Shown here: positions 15,256 to 23,730 of the stretch, piece by piece
How the letters are laid out: every line of letters begins with the position of its first letter
Position numbering within the stretch: the stretch's first letter is position 1
From: an uncultured Eubacteriales bacterium
Lineage (GTDB): Bacteria; Bacillota; Clostridia; Oscillospirales; Oscillospiraceae
Assembly: GCA_905210385.1 (NCBI GenBank)
Contig: CAJLWS010000004.1
Span: forward strand, 1 to 28,977
DNA length: 28,977 bases
Direction of reading: 5' to 3'
Program-made: the position numbers and the translations under genes
Notes under the pieces: generated by a model
Databases searched by the model: none
Told to the model about the DNA's origin: nothing
Seen by the model: the letters and a program-made list of their open reading frames with translations, nothing else

Positions 15256-16671
15256 ATGGCGCAATTTTCTGAGTCCGCCGATCTGAATTCCGCCATGGAA
15301 CATATTTTAATGGGCATTTTCATCCTGGATCGGGACGGAAATTATCTTTACGTCAACCGGGCCTATTGTGAAAACGTGGGCCGCCCCGCAGAATTCTACC
15401 AAGACATGTCCATCCCTAAGCTGAAGCAGATGGGCTATCTGCCTACCAGCGTGTGGGAACAGGTGGTCCGAGAGCGCAGAACGGTGATCTCCGTCCTATC
15501 CATCGTGGACCGAGGCGTCACAACCCCTTACCTCACCGTCAGCACACCACAGTTTGATGAGAACGGGGAAATCCGCCAGATCGTCTGCCGTCAGGAATCG
15601 GTGAAGCGCCTGAATGAGCTGCTCCAGTCCGGAGCGCGCAATCGCTTCCAGATCGGTCGGGGCAAGGCCTCCGGCTCCCCTTCCCAGGAACAGATCATCG
15701 CGGAAAGCCCTCAGATGAAGCAGCTGGTCAGCACCCTGTTGGCGGTCTCCAAAACAGATGCCGCCATTCTGGTCACCGGCCCCTCGGGCTCTGGCAAAGA
15801 GGTCTTATCCCGGATGATTCACGAGAGCAGCACCCGGAGCAGCGGACCGCTGGTCACCATTAACTGCGCCGCCATTCCGGAAAGCCTCTTCGAATCCGAG
15901 ATGTTCGGCTATGAAAAGGGCGCCTTTACCGGAGCTTCCGCCGGCGGGAAGAAGGGGTTGATTGAATCTGCCGACGGCGGCACTCTGTTTCTGGACGAGA
16001 TCAATTCCATGCCGTTGTCCTTCCAAATCAAGCTACTGCGGGTGTTGGAAACCAAGCAAGTTACCCGCCTAGGCGCGGTCCGGGCTCGGAATGTGGACTT
16101 TCGGCTGGTCTGCGCTTCCAATGAGGATCTACATGCACTGGTGGAGCAGCAGCGCTTCCGTTCCGATCTGTTCTACCGCATCAATGTCATATCCGTCTCC
16201 ATTCCCCCTCTCCACGAACGGAAACAGGACATTCTTCCCCTGGCCATGCACTTCTTAGAGGTGTTCTCGGAAAAGTACAACTATGTAAAGACCTTATCGC
16301 AGCAAGCGGAAGATCGTCTGATGTCCTATTCTTGGCCCGGAAATGTCCGTGAACTGCGTAATGTAATTGAACGAGCCGTGATCATGTCACCGCCTCAAGA
16401 GTGGGAGATTGCGCAAGTACCCATCGAGTCCACCTCTGGGCATGGGCAGGACAGTCCAGTCCTGGCCCCCTCCTCCGGTTGGCAGGGCCAGGTCTACGGC
16501 GGCCAGACGCTGCGGGAATATCTGGGCCACTGCGAAAAGCAATTGCTGTCAGAATTACTTCGACAGCGTCTCACCCCCCGCGAGATTGCGCGGAAACTGG
16601 GAATCAATTTGTCCAGCGTCTATCGCAAGCTGCAAAAGCATCAGCTAATCCTACAGTCCAGGGCGGAGTAA
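15256..16671 (+). CDS. Sigma-54-dependent transcriptional activator R2 (PAS-AAA+-HTH)
   Basis: A 471-residue enhancer-binding protein of the same build as R1: PAS-like sensor (about 12-115, GIFILDRDGNYLYVNRAYCE), Walker A GPSGSGKE (175-182), GAFTGA (222-227), Walker B LFLDEI (244-249), WPGNVRELRNV, and a C-terminal helix-turn-helix (about 438-462, LTPREIARKLGINLSSVYRKL). ATG 15256 is chosen for GGAGGGG 8 bases upstream; the longer open frame would start upstream of the promoter. The sensor and DNA-binding ends differ more from R1 than the AAA+ core does, so R2 likely answers to another ligand and site. It lies between P3 and P4 and is the natural regulator of P3, P4 and perhaps P5. Confidence 0.93.
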   Translation: MAQFSESADLNSAMEHILMGIFILDRDGNYLYVNRAYCENVGRPAEFYQDMSIPKLKQMGYLPTSVWEQVVRERRTVISVLSIVDRGVTTPYLTVSTPQFDENGEIRQIVCRQESVKRLNELLQSGARNRFQIGRGKASGSPSQEQIIAESPQMKQLVSTLLAVSKTDAAILVTGPSGSGKEVLSRMIHESSTRSSGPLVTINCAAIPESLFESEMFGYEKGAFTGASAGGKKGLIESADGGTLFLDEINSMPLSFQIKLLRVLETKQVTRLGAVRARNVDFRLVCASNEDLHALVEQQRFRSDLFYRINVISVSIPPLHERKQDILPLAMHFLEVFSEKYNYVKTLSQQAEDRLMSYSWPGNVRELRNVIERAVIMSPPQEWEIAQVPIESTSGHGQDSPVLAPSSGWQGQVYGGQTLREYLGHCEKQLLSELLRQRLTPREIARKLGINLSSVYRKLQKHQLILQSRAE

Positions 16672-16740
16672 CCCTTCAGCGGAAAATTTGAGGTGAAAAT
16701 CAACAGGTTTTGCGCCAAATACTGGATCGTCATCCATCGT

Positions 16741-16776
16741 TGGGGCGCCCGTTTCATAACGGGTGCCCCATTCTTT
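16741..16776 (+). terminator. Intrinsic terminator after R2
   Basis: A 13-base stem (16741-16753 and 16758-16770, one mismatch) with a TCAT loop, followed by TTCTTT. It ends R2 transcription ahead of the P4 sigma-54 promoter. Confidence 0.85.
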
Positions 16777-16792
16777 CCCCTAAGGCGGATGT

Positions 16793-16808
16793 TGGCATAT
16801 ATTTTGCA
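16793..16808 (+). promoter_or_regulatory. Sigma-54 promoter (P4) for lipoprotein carboxylesterase
   Basis: TGGCATA-TATT-TTGCA fits the sigma-54 consensus with exact -24/-12 spacing, directly after the R2 terminator. Predicted start is near 16819, about 69 bases ahead of the esterase ATG. About 80 bases upstream, TTTGCGCCAAA (TTTG/CAAA arms) is a possible activator site. Confidence 0.8.
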
Positions 16809-16887
16809 TAAAACATAGGTGACGAAACGTCTACTAAATTATAGAAAACGGATAGAGCTATCGAAAATGTTGCGGAGGAAAGAAAGG

Positions 16888-19113
16888 ATGAAACAAAAGA
16901 TGAAAAAAGTCTTGCCGGTCTTGCTGGCGCTATCAATGCTGTTCTCTCTGGTGGCTTGTGACGGCTCGACAGGGGAAACCGGAGACGGCTGGCAGCTGCG
17001 CCGGGAAAAGCTGACGCAGGAAGAGATGGACCAGACCCCCACGGAGGACCAGCTGATCACGCTTGATACCGCCTGCGGACAGATTCAGGGCATTCAGCAA
17101 GACGGCTATCGGGAGTTTCGAGGCGTACGCTATGCCACGGCAGAGCGCTGGGATCAGGCCCAGCCAGTTGAAAGCTGGGATGGCGTCTATGACGCCACCA
17201 CTTGGGGAGATGGCAGCTGTCAATACTTTGGCTTCTACCACATGGCTGATAGCACCGTAAGTCAGTTCTATATGGATGAGGCCATTGCAAGTGCGCCCAT
17301 CCAGTACAGTGAGGACAGCCTGAACCTGAACATCTGGACTCCGGATGATGCGGAGGACTGCCCTGTGCTGGTCTACATCCACGGAGGATCCTATATGACC
17401 GGAAGCAACACCGATGCCTCCACTGACGGAGAAGCCTATGCCCACCACGGTGTCATTACCGTGGCCATCAACTATCGCCTGGGTCCCTTCCACTCTGTCT
17501 ACGGAGACGGATATACCGGTAACCTTGCCCTCACCGATCAGCTTACCGCCCTGCGCTGGGTCAAGGAAAATATCGCCGATTACGGCGGAGATCCGAACCG
17601 CATCACCGTAATGGGTGAAAGCGCCGGGGCGGTCAGCGTGCAGAACCTGCTCATTTCCCCTCTGGTAGAGGACGGGCTGATCAGCGGAGCCATCATGCTC
17701 AGCGGCGGCGGAGATCTCAGCAGCATTGGTTCCCCCACCACTCCCGAGCTTGTGGAACCTATCTGGACTACGCTCAAGCAAAATTTGGGTGTGAGCAGCA
17801 TTGACCAATTGAAAGAACTGCCCGCTGATGAGCTCTACGCTGCTTGGCTCAAGGCCTTGGGTGCCTATTCCGGCACCGCCACCACACCTGTGCTGGATGG
17901 CGTAGCTTTAACGCAAGACGTGGGCGAAGCGCTGAAGCAGAACACCGTAAAGGACGTCCCCTGCATCATCGGAATGCTTAGTGAGGACATGTGGCCGCTT
18001 ACCCTCTACAATGCTGCAACAGGCTATGCCCAAAGCCGTGCTGAAGCTGGTGGAAAACCAGTATATCTCTACTATTTTGACCGGCAGCAGCCTGGCGACA
18101 ATTCATTTGGCGCCTTCCATGCCGCTGATCTGTACTATGTCTTCGGCACACTTTATCGGAACCAGCGCCCCTTTGACGATACAGACTACCGCATTGCAGA
18201 AAACATGATTGACTACATTTCCAATTTTGTAAAGACCGGAGATCCCAATGGTTCTGGCCTGACTCAGTGGGAATCCGCTACCACCGAAGATCAGAAATTC
18301 ATACACTTCGGCGATGAAGCTCCTTCCATGGTCGAACCAGATATTGAGGCACTCAGTGCAACTCAGCTGGAGGGCTGGGTATTCCCCTACGCAGATTCCA
18401 TTGCCCCGCCGGAAATTGAGGACACCCCCACTGGAGAAAAAGGCGCCCCCATCGCCCCCGCCGACTTGCTGGGCACCTGGGATATCACCGGCTGGAATGT
18501 GCTGGCCGACGGGTCTTTTGTCCCCGTTACCGATCAGACCTTCGAGTTCCTGGAGGATGAGCTGTATTACGATATCTCCGGTGAGACCGCCAGCGCCTGC
18601 TACTATACCTTTGAGAACGAGTTCGATATCGCCCTGCGCAATTTCGACGCTGCCGAGACTGACGCCCCCCTGATCTGGACGCTGTATCTGAACGAGGATG
18701 GCCAGCTCCTCATTGAGGATCCCACCTATGCCATCGCCTATGTATGTGTGAAGCAGGATGACGGCGGGCAGACTGGAGTGGAGCCCACACACACCCCCAT
18801 CGCCCCCGCTGACTTGCTGGGCACCTGGGATATCACCGGCTGGAATGTGCTGGCCGACGGGTCTTTTGTCCCCGTTACCGATCAGACCTTCGAGTTCCTG
18901 GAGGATGAGCTGTATTACGATATCTCCGGTGAGACCGCCAGCGCCTGCTACTATACCTTTGAGAACGAGTTCGATATCGCCCTGCGCAATTTCGACGCTG
19001 CCGAGACTGACGCCCCCCTGATCTGGACGCTGTATCTGAACGAGGATGGCCAGCTCCTCATCGAGGATCCCACCTATGCCATCGCCTATGTGTGCATAAA
19101 AGCGGACACTTGA
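16888..19113 (+). CDS. Surface lipoprotein carboxylesterase with two identical C-terminal domains
   Basis: A 741-residue exported esterase. The N-terminus is a lipoprotein signal (lipobox LVAC, lipidated Cys24). The carboxylesterase B domain spans about 58-505 with HGGSY (165-169), nucleophile Ser245 in GESAG, acidic candidates Glu366/Asp367 and His411 in AFHAADLYYVFG. Two copies of a lipocalin-like domain follow (LLGTWDITGWNVLADGSF, about 520-619 and 636-735), identical in protein sequence over about 99 residues. ATG 16888 is chosen because GGAGG lies 9 bases upstream and because it gives a proper signal peptide; the frame is open from 16819. It is the closest relative in the window of the cytosolic esterase at 4016. 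It probably hydrolyses an ester at the cell surface before import by the neighbouring ABC system (inference). The function of the repeated domain, perhaps ligand or wall binding, is unknown. Confidence 0.92.
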   Translation: MKQKMKKVLPVLLALSMLFSLVACDGSTGETGDGWQLRREKLTQEEMDQTPTEDQLITLDTACGQIQGIQQDGYREFRGVRYATAERWDQAQPVESWDGVYDATTWGDGSCQYFGFYHMADSTVSQFYMDEAIASAPIQYSEDSLNLNIWTPDDAEDCPVLVYIHGGSYMTGSNTDASTDGEAYAHHGVITVAINYRLGPFHSVYGDGYTGNLALTDQLTALRWVKENIADYGGDPNRITVMGESAGAVSVQNLLISPLVEDGLISGAIMLSGGGDLSSIGSPTTPELVEPIWTTLKQNLGVSSIDQLKELPADELYAAWLKALGAYSGTATTPVLDGVALTQDVGEALKQNTVKDVPCIIGMLSEDMWPLTLYNAATGYAQSRAEAGGKPVYLYYFDRQQPGDNSFGAFHAADLYYVFGTLYRNQRPFDDTDYRIAENMIDYISNFVKTGDPNGSGLTQWESATTEDQKFIHFGDEAPSMVEPDIEALSATQLEGWVFPYADSIAPPEIEDTPTGEKGAPIAPADLLGTWDITGWNVLADGSFVPVTDQTFEFLEDELYYDISGETASACYYTFENEFDIALRNFDAAETDAPLIWTLYLNEDGQLLIEDPTYAIAYVCVKQDDGGQTGVEPTHTPIAPADLLGTWDITGWNVLADGSFVPVTDQTFEFLEDELYYDISGETASACYYTFENEFDIALRNFDAAETDAPLIWTLYLNEDGQLLIEDPTYAIAYVCIKADT
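18446..19091 (+). repeat. 348-base in-frame tandem duplication encoding the esterase C-terminal domain
   Basis: Bases 18446-18743 and 18794-19091 match over 298 positions with only two differences, both synonymous (GCC/GCT and ATT/ATC). The period is 348 bases (116 codons), including a spacer that is not conserved. This indicates a very recent duplication, or gene conversion between the units. Confidence 0.95.
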
Positions 19114-19516
19114 TCTCCCCTGCAGGCAATCCACCATTCAGTTTCCATCGACGCTTTTCATCCTAATTTCCTTCTGCCCGCAAAGTCAGAATGGAATTAT
19201 TGAACCGGATCTGGTTTATTCGATTCGTTTTCGGTTGCGCTGCCAAAGATGATCGCCACAAACGAAACTTGGGTTGCAAAGATTTCTCCTCCGAACCTGT
19301 GCCGGGCGTTATGGAGTCAAGGGCGTGCCTAGGTTGGCATGAGTTTTGCTTTACGAATTTGGTGAAATACATTGTGCACAAATAGGAATCAAGCCGCAAG
19401 ATCTATTTCGTGCCAGATCCGCTCTACAGATGGGAGGGAATCCATTGCGTTAGTGTTAAGGCCTGCCGATTATGGCGGAAAGCATAAGAAAATCGTGATG
19501 AAAGAAGGAGATAAGC
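19114..19516 (+). promoter_or_regulatory. 403-base intergenic region upstream of the Liv transporter
   Basis: No gene is supported here. It holds the sigma-54 promoter P5 at 19335-19350 and a long leader (about 155 bases) before the TTG start of livH. Upstream of P5 are imperfect symmetries: AACCGGATCTGGTT (19203-19216) and a TTCGTTT/AAACGAA pair (19224-19230, 19260-19266), which could be activator sites. I see no convincing terminator for the esterase gene. One open frame (19372-19617) lacks a proper ribosome binding site and overlaps livH in another frame. Confidence 0.6.
19335..19350 (+). promoter_or_regulatory. Sigma-54 promoter (P5) for the Liv-type ABC transporter operon
   Basis: TGGCATG-AGTT-TTGCT matches the sigma-54 consensus with exact GG-to-GC spacing and nearly equals P1. 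Predicted start is near 19361. It would place substrate import under the same control as catabolism. Confidence 0.8.
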
Positions 19517-20407
19517 TTGGCAAGTGTGTTCCACGACGTGCTTCAGACGGTAATGCAAAATTTCCATCTGATCGGAGCACTGTCACTATTTACGTTGGGC
19601 GTAGTTCTCACGTATAAGACAACAAACGTTGTCAACTTCTCACAGGCTACTGTCGCCACTGTCGGCGCCTACATGGCCGGCTTGCTGGTACGGGACTTTG
19701 GCTGTAATCCCTGGCTGGCCATGGTGATCGGCGTGGTTCTGTGCTTCCTCATCGGCATCTTTTTGGATGCAGTGGTCATCCGCCACATTGGCGGCGGCAC
19801 TGGCCGCTCCATGGTCACCATCGCCCTGATCGTCATCTTCACTGCGGCCATTCCGCTGGTGTTCGGGACGATTCCCTTCAATTTCCCCCGTTTCTTCTCT
19901 GGGCAGATCGAGTTTTCCCTGTTCGGCGTGGACTTTAACGTAACGGAAAACGCACTGTTTGTCCTGCTTGTGTCCTTTGCAATTATTGCTATCGTATTCC
20001 TGGCCCTCAACCTCACGAAATGGGGCCTGGGCGTACGGGGCACCTCCTCAAACATGTACGTGGCCTCCATGATGGGCGTAAACACCCATATGATGACCGC
20101 TTTGAGCTGGGGCATTTCCGGTGCCTGCGGTGCGCTGGCTGGTATTCTGATGGCCTCCCAAACCCAGGTCATCAACAGCACCATGTTGGCCATGGTATCC
20201 TCCAATGCGTTCCTGGCCCTGGTAGTGGGCGGCTTTGCCACCTTCTTCGGGCCGATCATCGGCGCTGTGCTCATCCAGGTGGTGTTGTCCATGATGGGCT
20301 TTGCCAGCGGTATCTGGGCCACCGCCCTGACCTACATCGTAGTTATGCTGGTTATTTTGGCTAAACCCTCGGGCCTGTTTGGCAAGGCGATTCAGAAGAA
20401 GGTGTAA
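19517..20407 (+). CDS. livH: ABC transporter permease, LivH family
   Basis: A 296-residue polytopic membrane protein with about eight hydrophobic segments. The N-terminal pattern (LGVVLTYKTTNVVNFSQA, then GAYMA) is that of LivH permeases of the branched-chain amino acid/hydrophobic amino acid uptake family. The start is TTG 19517, with GAAGGAG 6 bases upstream; GTG at 19526 is a less well placed alternative. It forms the membrane channel with LivM. It is first in a five-gene operon (permease, permease, ATPase, ATPase, binding protein) behind a sigma-54 promoter. Members of this family import amino acids but also amides, aromatic acids and other small organic acids, so the name does not fix the substrate. 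Confidence 0.92.
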   Translation: MASVFHDVLQTVMQNFHLIGALSLFTLGVVLTYKTTNVVNFSQATVATVGAYMAGLLVRDFGCNPWLAMVIGVVLCFLIGIFLDAVVIRHIGGGTGRSMVTIALIVIFTAAIPLVFGTIPFNFPRFFSGQIEFSLFGVDFNVTENALFVLLVSFAIIAIVFLALNLTKWGLGVRGTSSNMYVASMMGVNTHMMTALSWGISGACGALAGILMASQTQVINSTMLAMVSSNAFLALVVGGFATFFGPIIGAVLIQVVLSMMGFASGIWATALTYIVVMLVILAKPSGLFGKAIQKKV

Positions 20408-20411
20408 CGGA

Positions 20412-21491
20412 ATGAGAGAACTGAAAAACGATTATGCGGTACTGAAGCAAAACTACTCGCCCAAACCGCTGAAAAAGATGGCCGTTCATCCCCTCTTCGG
20501 GTATGTGATCATGAGCATCCTGCTCATTCTGGTGCAGATCCTGTACATGGTCGATATCATTCCGCTAAATGTCAGCCGGGCCATTATGCAGACCATGGTC
20601 TATGTAGTGGCAGGTCTGGGTGTCGGTATTCTGTTGTGGCTAGCCGGTCTGATCAGCTTTGCCACAGGCGCTTTCATGGGCTTAGGCACTTATCTGGCAG
20701 CCTGGATTCTCAAGTCCTACATGGTCCCCTTCGTGCTGGTTTTGGCTGTGGTAGCCGTGGTCGGAATCGTGGCCGGTATCGTGGTTGGCTTTGTTTCACT
20801 GCGGGTGAAGGGTGTCGGCCTGCTGATCATTACTCTGGCCTTAGCCACTGTCATGTCCACCATGTATGCCCTTCCCAATGAGTTCACCGGTGGTCCCACC
20901 GGCGTGTCCCGGGTTCCCTTCCCGGAGTTGGCCATGTTCTTTGAAACAAACCGGGATACCATGTACTTTGTGATCCTGGCCGTGATGTTTGTCCTGATCG
21001 TGATTACACTGAACATCATTAACAGTCCCATGGGCCGGGCTATGATGTCCATGGCCAGTAGTGAGTCCCTGGCGCAGGCCATGGGGATCAAATTGCTAAA
21101 GTACCGGGTGTTGTCCTTTATCATTGCCACGGTGTTCGCGCTGCTCTCCGGTGTGCTGTATGTAAGCTATATGCAGTCCTCGATCTACACCACCTGGAGC
21201 AGCAGCCTTGCAATGAACATTCTCATTGCCGTTTGCCTGGGAGGTACGGCCAACCCCTCTGGCGTACTCATCGGATCCTTTGTAATGTTCACCATCAACT
21301 CTGCCTTCCTGCAGAACATCGAGTTCTTCCAGACCTATCCCCAGGCCTCCCTGTTCTTCAACGGGATCCTCATCATCGTCATTATTGCCAAGTATCCTGG
21401 CGGCCTGATCCGCCTGCTGGGCGCAATCAAGAACGGCGTAAAACGTCTCGCTGTCAAGAGGAGGTTGTACAAGTATGGCCCCGAAGAGTAA
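20412..21491 (+). CDS. livM: ABC transporter permease, LivM family
   Basis: A 359-residue membrane protein with a cytosolic N-terminal stretch of about 30 residues and roughly nine to ten hydrophobic segments. The conserved LivM elements are present: GLISFATGAFMGLGTYLAA-type segment, RVKGVGLLIITLA, FTGGPTGVSRVPFP, SPMGRAMMSMASSESLAQAMG and the C-terminal GGTANPSGVLIGS. The ATG at 20412 lies 5 bases after the livH stop. The last 17 bases overlap the next gene, so expression is coupled. Partner of LivH in the transmembrane channel. Confidence 0.92.
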   Translation: MRELKNDYAVLKQNYSPKPLKKMAVHPLFGYVIMSILLILVQILYMVDIIPLNVSRAIMQTMVYVVAGLGVGILLWLAGLISFATGAFMGLGTYLAAWILKSYMVPFVLVLAVVAVVGIVAGIVVGFVSLRVKGVGLLIITLALATVMSTMYALPNEFTGGPTGVSRVPFPELAMFFETNRDTMYFVILAVMFVLIVITLNIINSPMGRAMMSMASSESLAQAMGIKLLKYRVLSFIIATVFALLSGVLYVSYMQSSIYTTWSSSLAMNILIAVCLGGTANPSGVLIGSFVMFTINSAFLQNIEFFQTYPQASLFFNGILIIVIIAKYPGGLIRLLGAIKNGVKRLAVKRRLYKYGPEE

Positions 21492-22893
21492 TCGCACGAT
21501 GCAGCGATCTGTGAGTGAGCGAGACAAGCTGCACAGTACGCTGACCTTCAACCAAGAGTTCCCCACCGTAGAGGAACGCCTGATTGATCAAAAAAACGAC
21601 AAGCGCCTGAAGCAGCAGGAGCTGAAGAGCAAAAAGCGGCTGCTCCCGCTGGAGATTGCCGCTCTTCCGGAGGCGGAGCGCAACGAAGTACTCCGGGAGC
21701 GTGAACTGGCTGCCTTTAAGGAAAAGCAGGTACTGCCCCGTCGGGCCGTAAAGCAAGCCAGCCTTCGCAAGGCCAAGAAAGAAGGCGAGCAAGCCGCTCA
21801 GGCCTACCAGGCCGCTGAACTAAAGAAGCTGGATGACGAGGCCGCAGCCAAACAGGCTGAGCTGGAACGGAAGTATCCCTCCGGCGGTTCTACGGTTGCC
21901 CCGGCAGATGCCGTGGCGGCCTATAATCAGGCGCTGAAAGAGGAAACAGCAAAAATGCAGGTCCTGCAGCAGCAGCTGTCCGAAAAAAAGCGCAAGCGTC
22001 TGAAGGCTATTACAACTAAGCTCACCCGGCAAAACACCAAGCTTCAGGCCAGGTTTGACACGCTCAGCAAGCAGCTGCGTGCCAACAGCGAACAGTACGA
22101 GCAGGATTTCGGCAAGGATGATATCCTCAGCGTCCGGGATCTGAAGATGTACTTTTCCGGCATCAAGGCGGTAGACGGCCTGTCTTTCAATATCAAGCAG
22201 GGCGAGATCTTCGGTCTGATCGGTCCTAACGGCGCAGGCAAAACCACCGTCTTCAATTGCATCACCCAGTTCTATAAGCCCACCGGAGGCGAGGTCTACT
22301 ACCGAGACCGCTATGATGACGTAGTCCCCTTGATTGCTTATAAGCCCACTGACATCATCAAGGCTGGCATCGCCCGGACCTTTCAAAATCTGGAGCTGGT
22401 ATACTGGCTGTCTATCCTGGACAACATGCTGATTGGCGTACATGCATTCTACCGTTCTACCCTGGCTGATCAGTTTGTCCACTCCTCTAGACTTCGCCAG
22501 GAAGAGGATGTGTTCCGGCACCGGGCCATTGAGATTCTGGAGCGGCTGGGAATTGCTCAGTACAAGGACATGCCCCCCATGGGCCTGCCCTATGGCGTAC
22601 TGAAGAAGGTGGAACTGGCCCGTACACTCATGTCCAATCCCCGGATGATCATTCTGGACGAGCCCGCTGCCGGTCTGAATGACGCAGAAACCGAAGAACT
22701 CACTGAGATTATCCGGCTCATCCGGGATGATTTCCACTGCACCATCTTCTTGGTGGAGCACGATATGAACCTGGTCATGAACGTGTGCGATACAGTGTGT
22801 GCCATTTCCTTTGGTAAAATGCTGGCCATCGGCACGCCTGAGGAAATCCAGAACAGCCCGGCGGTTCAGGAAGCCTATCTTGGTACGGAATGA
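21475..22893 (+). CDS. livG: ABC transporter ATPase, LivG family, with long N-terminal coiled-coil extension
   Basis: A 472-residue ATPase, against about 255 usual for LivG. Residues 1 to about 215 are a charged, Lys/Glu/Gln/Ala-rich segment with predicted coiled-coil character and no hydrophobic stretch. The ATPase domain follows (from DDILSVRDLKMYFSG): Walker A GPNGAGKT (250-257), Q-loop RTFQNLELV (301-309), Walker B MIILDEP (391-397), and EHDMNLVMNVCD. The ABC signature reads LPYGVLKKVELART (371-384), against the usual LSYGQQRR-type, so the canonical Ser is Pro. A LivG-type insert around 325-350 is retained. ATG 21475 has AGAGGAGG 10 bases upstream, within the end of livM. The extension might act as a membrane-side scaffold or regulator; its function is unknown. 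Confidence 0.92.
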   Translation: MAPKSNRTMQRSVSERDKLHSTLTFNQEFPTVEERLIDQKNDKRLKQQELKSKKRLLPLEIAALPEAERNEVLRERELAAFKEKQVLPRRAVKQASLRKAKKEGEQAAQAYQAAELKKLDDEAAAKQAELERKYPSGGSTVAPADAVAAYNQALKEETAKMQVLQQQLSEKKRKRLKAITTKLTRQNTKLQARFDTLSKQLRANSEQYEQDFGKDDILSVRDLKMYFSGIKAVDGLSFNIKQGEIFGLIGPNGAGKTTVFNCITQFYKPTGGEVYYRDRYDDVVPLIAYKPTDIIKAGIARTFQNLELVYWLSILDNMLIGVHAFYRSTLADQFVHSSRLRQEEDVFRHRAIEILERLGIAQYKDMPPMGLPYGVLKKVELARTLMSNPRMIILDEPAAGLNDAETEELTEIIRLIRDDFHCTIFLVEHDMNLVMNVCDTVCAISFGKMLAIGTPEEIQNSPAVQEAYLGTE

Positions 22894-22907
22894 GGTGGAG
22901 AAACGGC

Positions 22908-23636
22908 ATGGAAAATATCCTTGAAATCAAAGACCTGGTGGTAGACTACGGCATTATTCGGGCATTGAAAGGCGTCTCTCTGAACATTCCGAAAGGAAAG
23001 ATCGTGGTAATTTTAGGTGCCAACGGCGCCGGGAAGACTACCACCATGCACGCCATCTCCGGCGTCACCCGATCCGCCTCCGGTCACATTCTCTTTGAGG
23101 GGAAAGACATTCGCAACAAGCAGCCTTATGCCATTGCCAAGCATGGTATAAGCCAATCACCAGAGGGGCGGCTGATCCTGGCTGGCCTGACGGTAGAGGA
23201 GAACCTGCGCATCGGCGGATATACTCTAAAGTCCCGGGCCCAGATGAACCGCAACTTCGATCAGGTGTACAGCCTCTTCCCTGTATTGAAGGAGCGGCGC
23301 AACCAGCAGGCCACTACCCTGTCCGGCGGCGAGCAGCAGATGCTGGCCATTGGCCGGGCGCTGATGATGAACCCGAAGCTCCTGCTGCTGGACGAACCTT
23401 CCCTGGGCCTGGCTCCCCTGATCGTCAAGAGCATCTTCCAGACAGTCAAGCGCATTGCCGAAGAGGGGGTTACCATCCTGATGGTGGAGCAGAACGCCCG
23501 CCAGTCCCTTCTCATCGCGGACTACGCCTATGTGCTGGAGTTAGGCGAGGTAAAATCCCAGGGCACGGCCCAGGAATTACTGCAAGACGAGGCCCTGATC
23601 AGCGCCTATTTGGGCAAGAAAAAAGACAACGCATAG
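22908..23636 (+). CDS. livF: ABC transporter ATPase, LivF family
   Basis: A 242-residue ATPase of ordinary length for LivF. It shows Walker A GANGAGKT (37-44), the family-typical SQSPEGRLILAGLTVEENL, signature LSGGEQQMLAIGRAL and Walker B LLLLDEPSLGLAP. Unlike its partner LivG, its signature is canonical. I start it at ATG 22908 with GAGGTGGAG upstream; an in-frame ATG at 22890 overlaps the livG stop and has no ribosome binding site. It pairs with LivG to energise uptake. Confidence 0.93.
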   Translation: MENILEIKDLVVDYGIIRALKGVSLNIPKGKIVVILGANGAGKTTTMHAISGVTRSASGHILFEGKDIRNKQPYAIAKHGISQSPEGRLILAGLTVEENLRIGGYTLKSRAQMNRNFDQVYSLFPVLKERRNQQATTLSGGEQQMLAIGRALMMNPKLLLLDEPSLGLAPLIVKSIFQTVKRIAEEGVTILMVEQNARQSLLIADYAYVLELGEVKSQGTAQELLQDEALISAYLGKKKDNA

Positions 23637-23730
23637 CTTTCAGCCTCTTCCTGCGGTTAGGGTCAGGCCAAATTCCGTACATTTTGTCCCATCTTTGGGA
23701 AACCAAATTTATGATAAAGGAGACTGCAAG

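Noticed and set aside
18103..19137. Long antisense open frame through the esterase C-terminal repeats
   Set aside because: It mirrors the duplicated coding sequence on the other strand; no start signals, and the sense strand is clearly coding.
19372..19617. Small open frame upstream of livH, considered as a leader peptide
   Set aside because: No ribosome binding site, runs into livH in another frame, and resembles no known protein.
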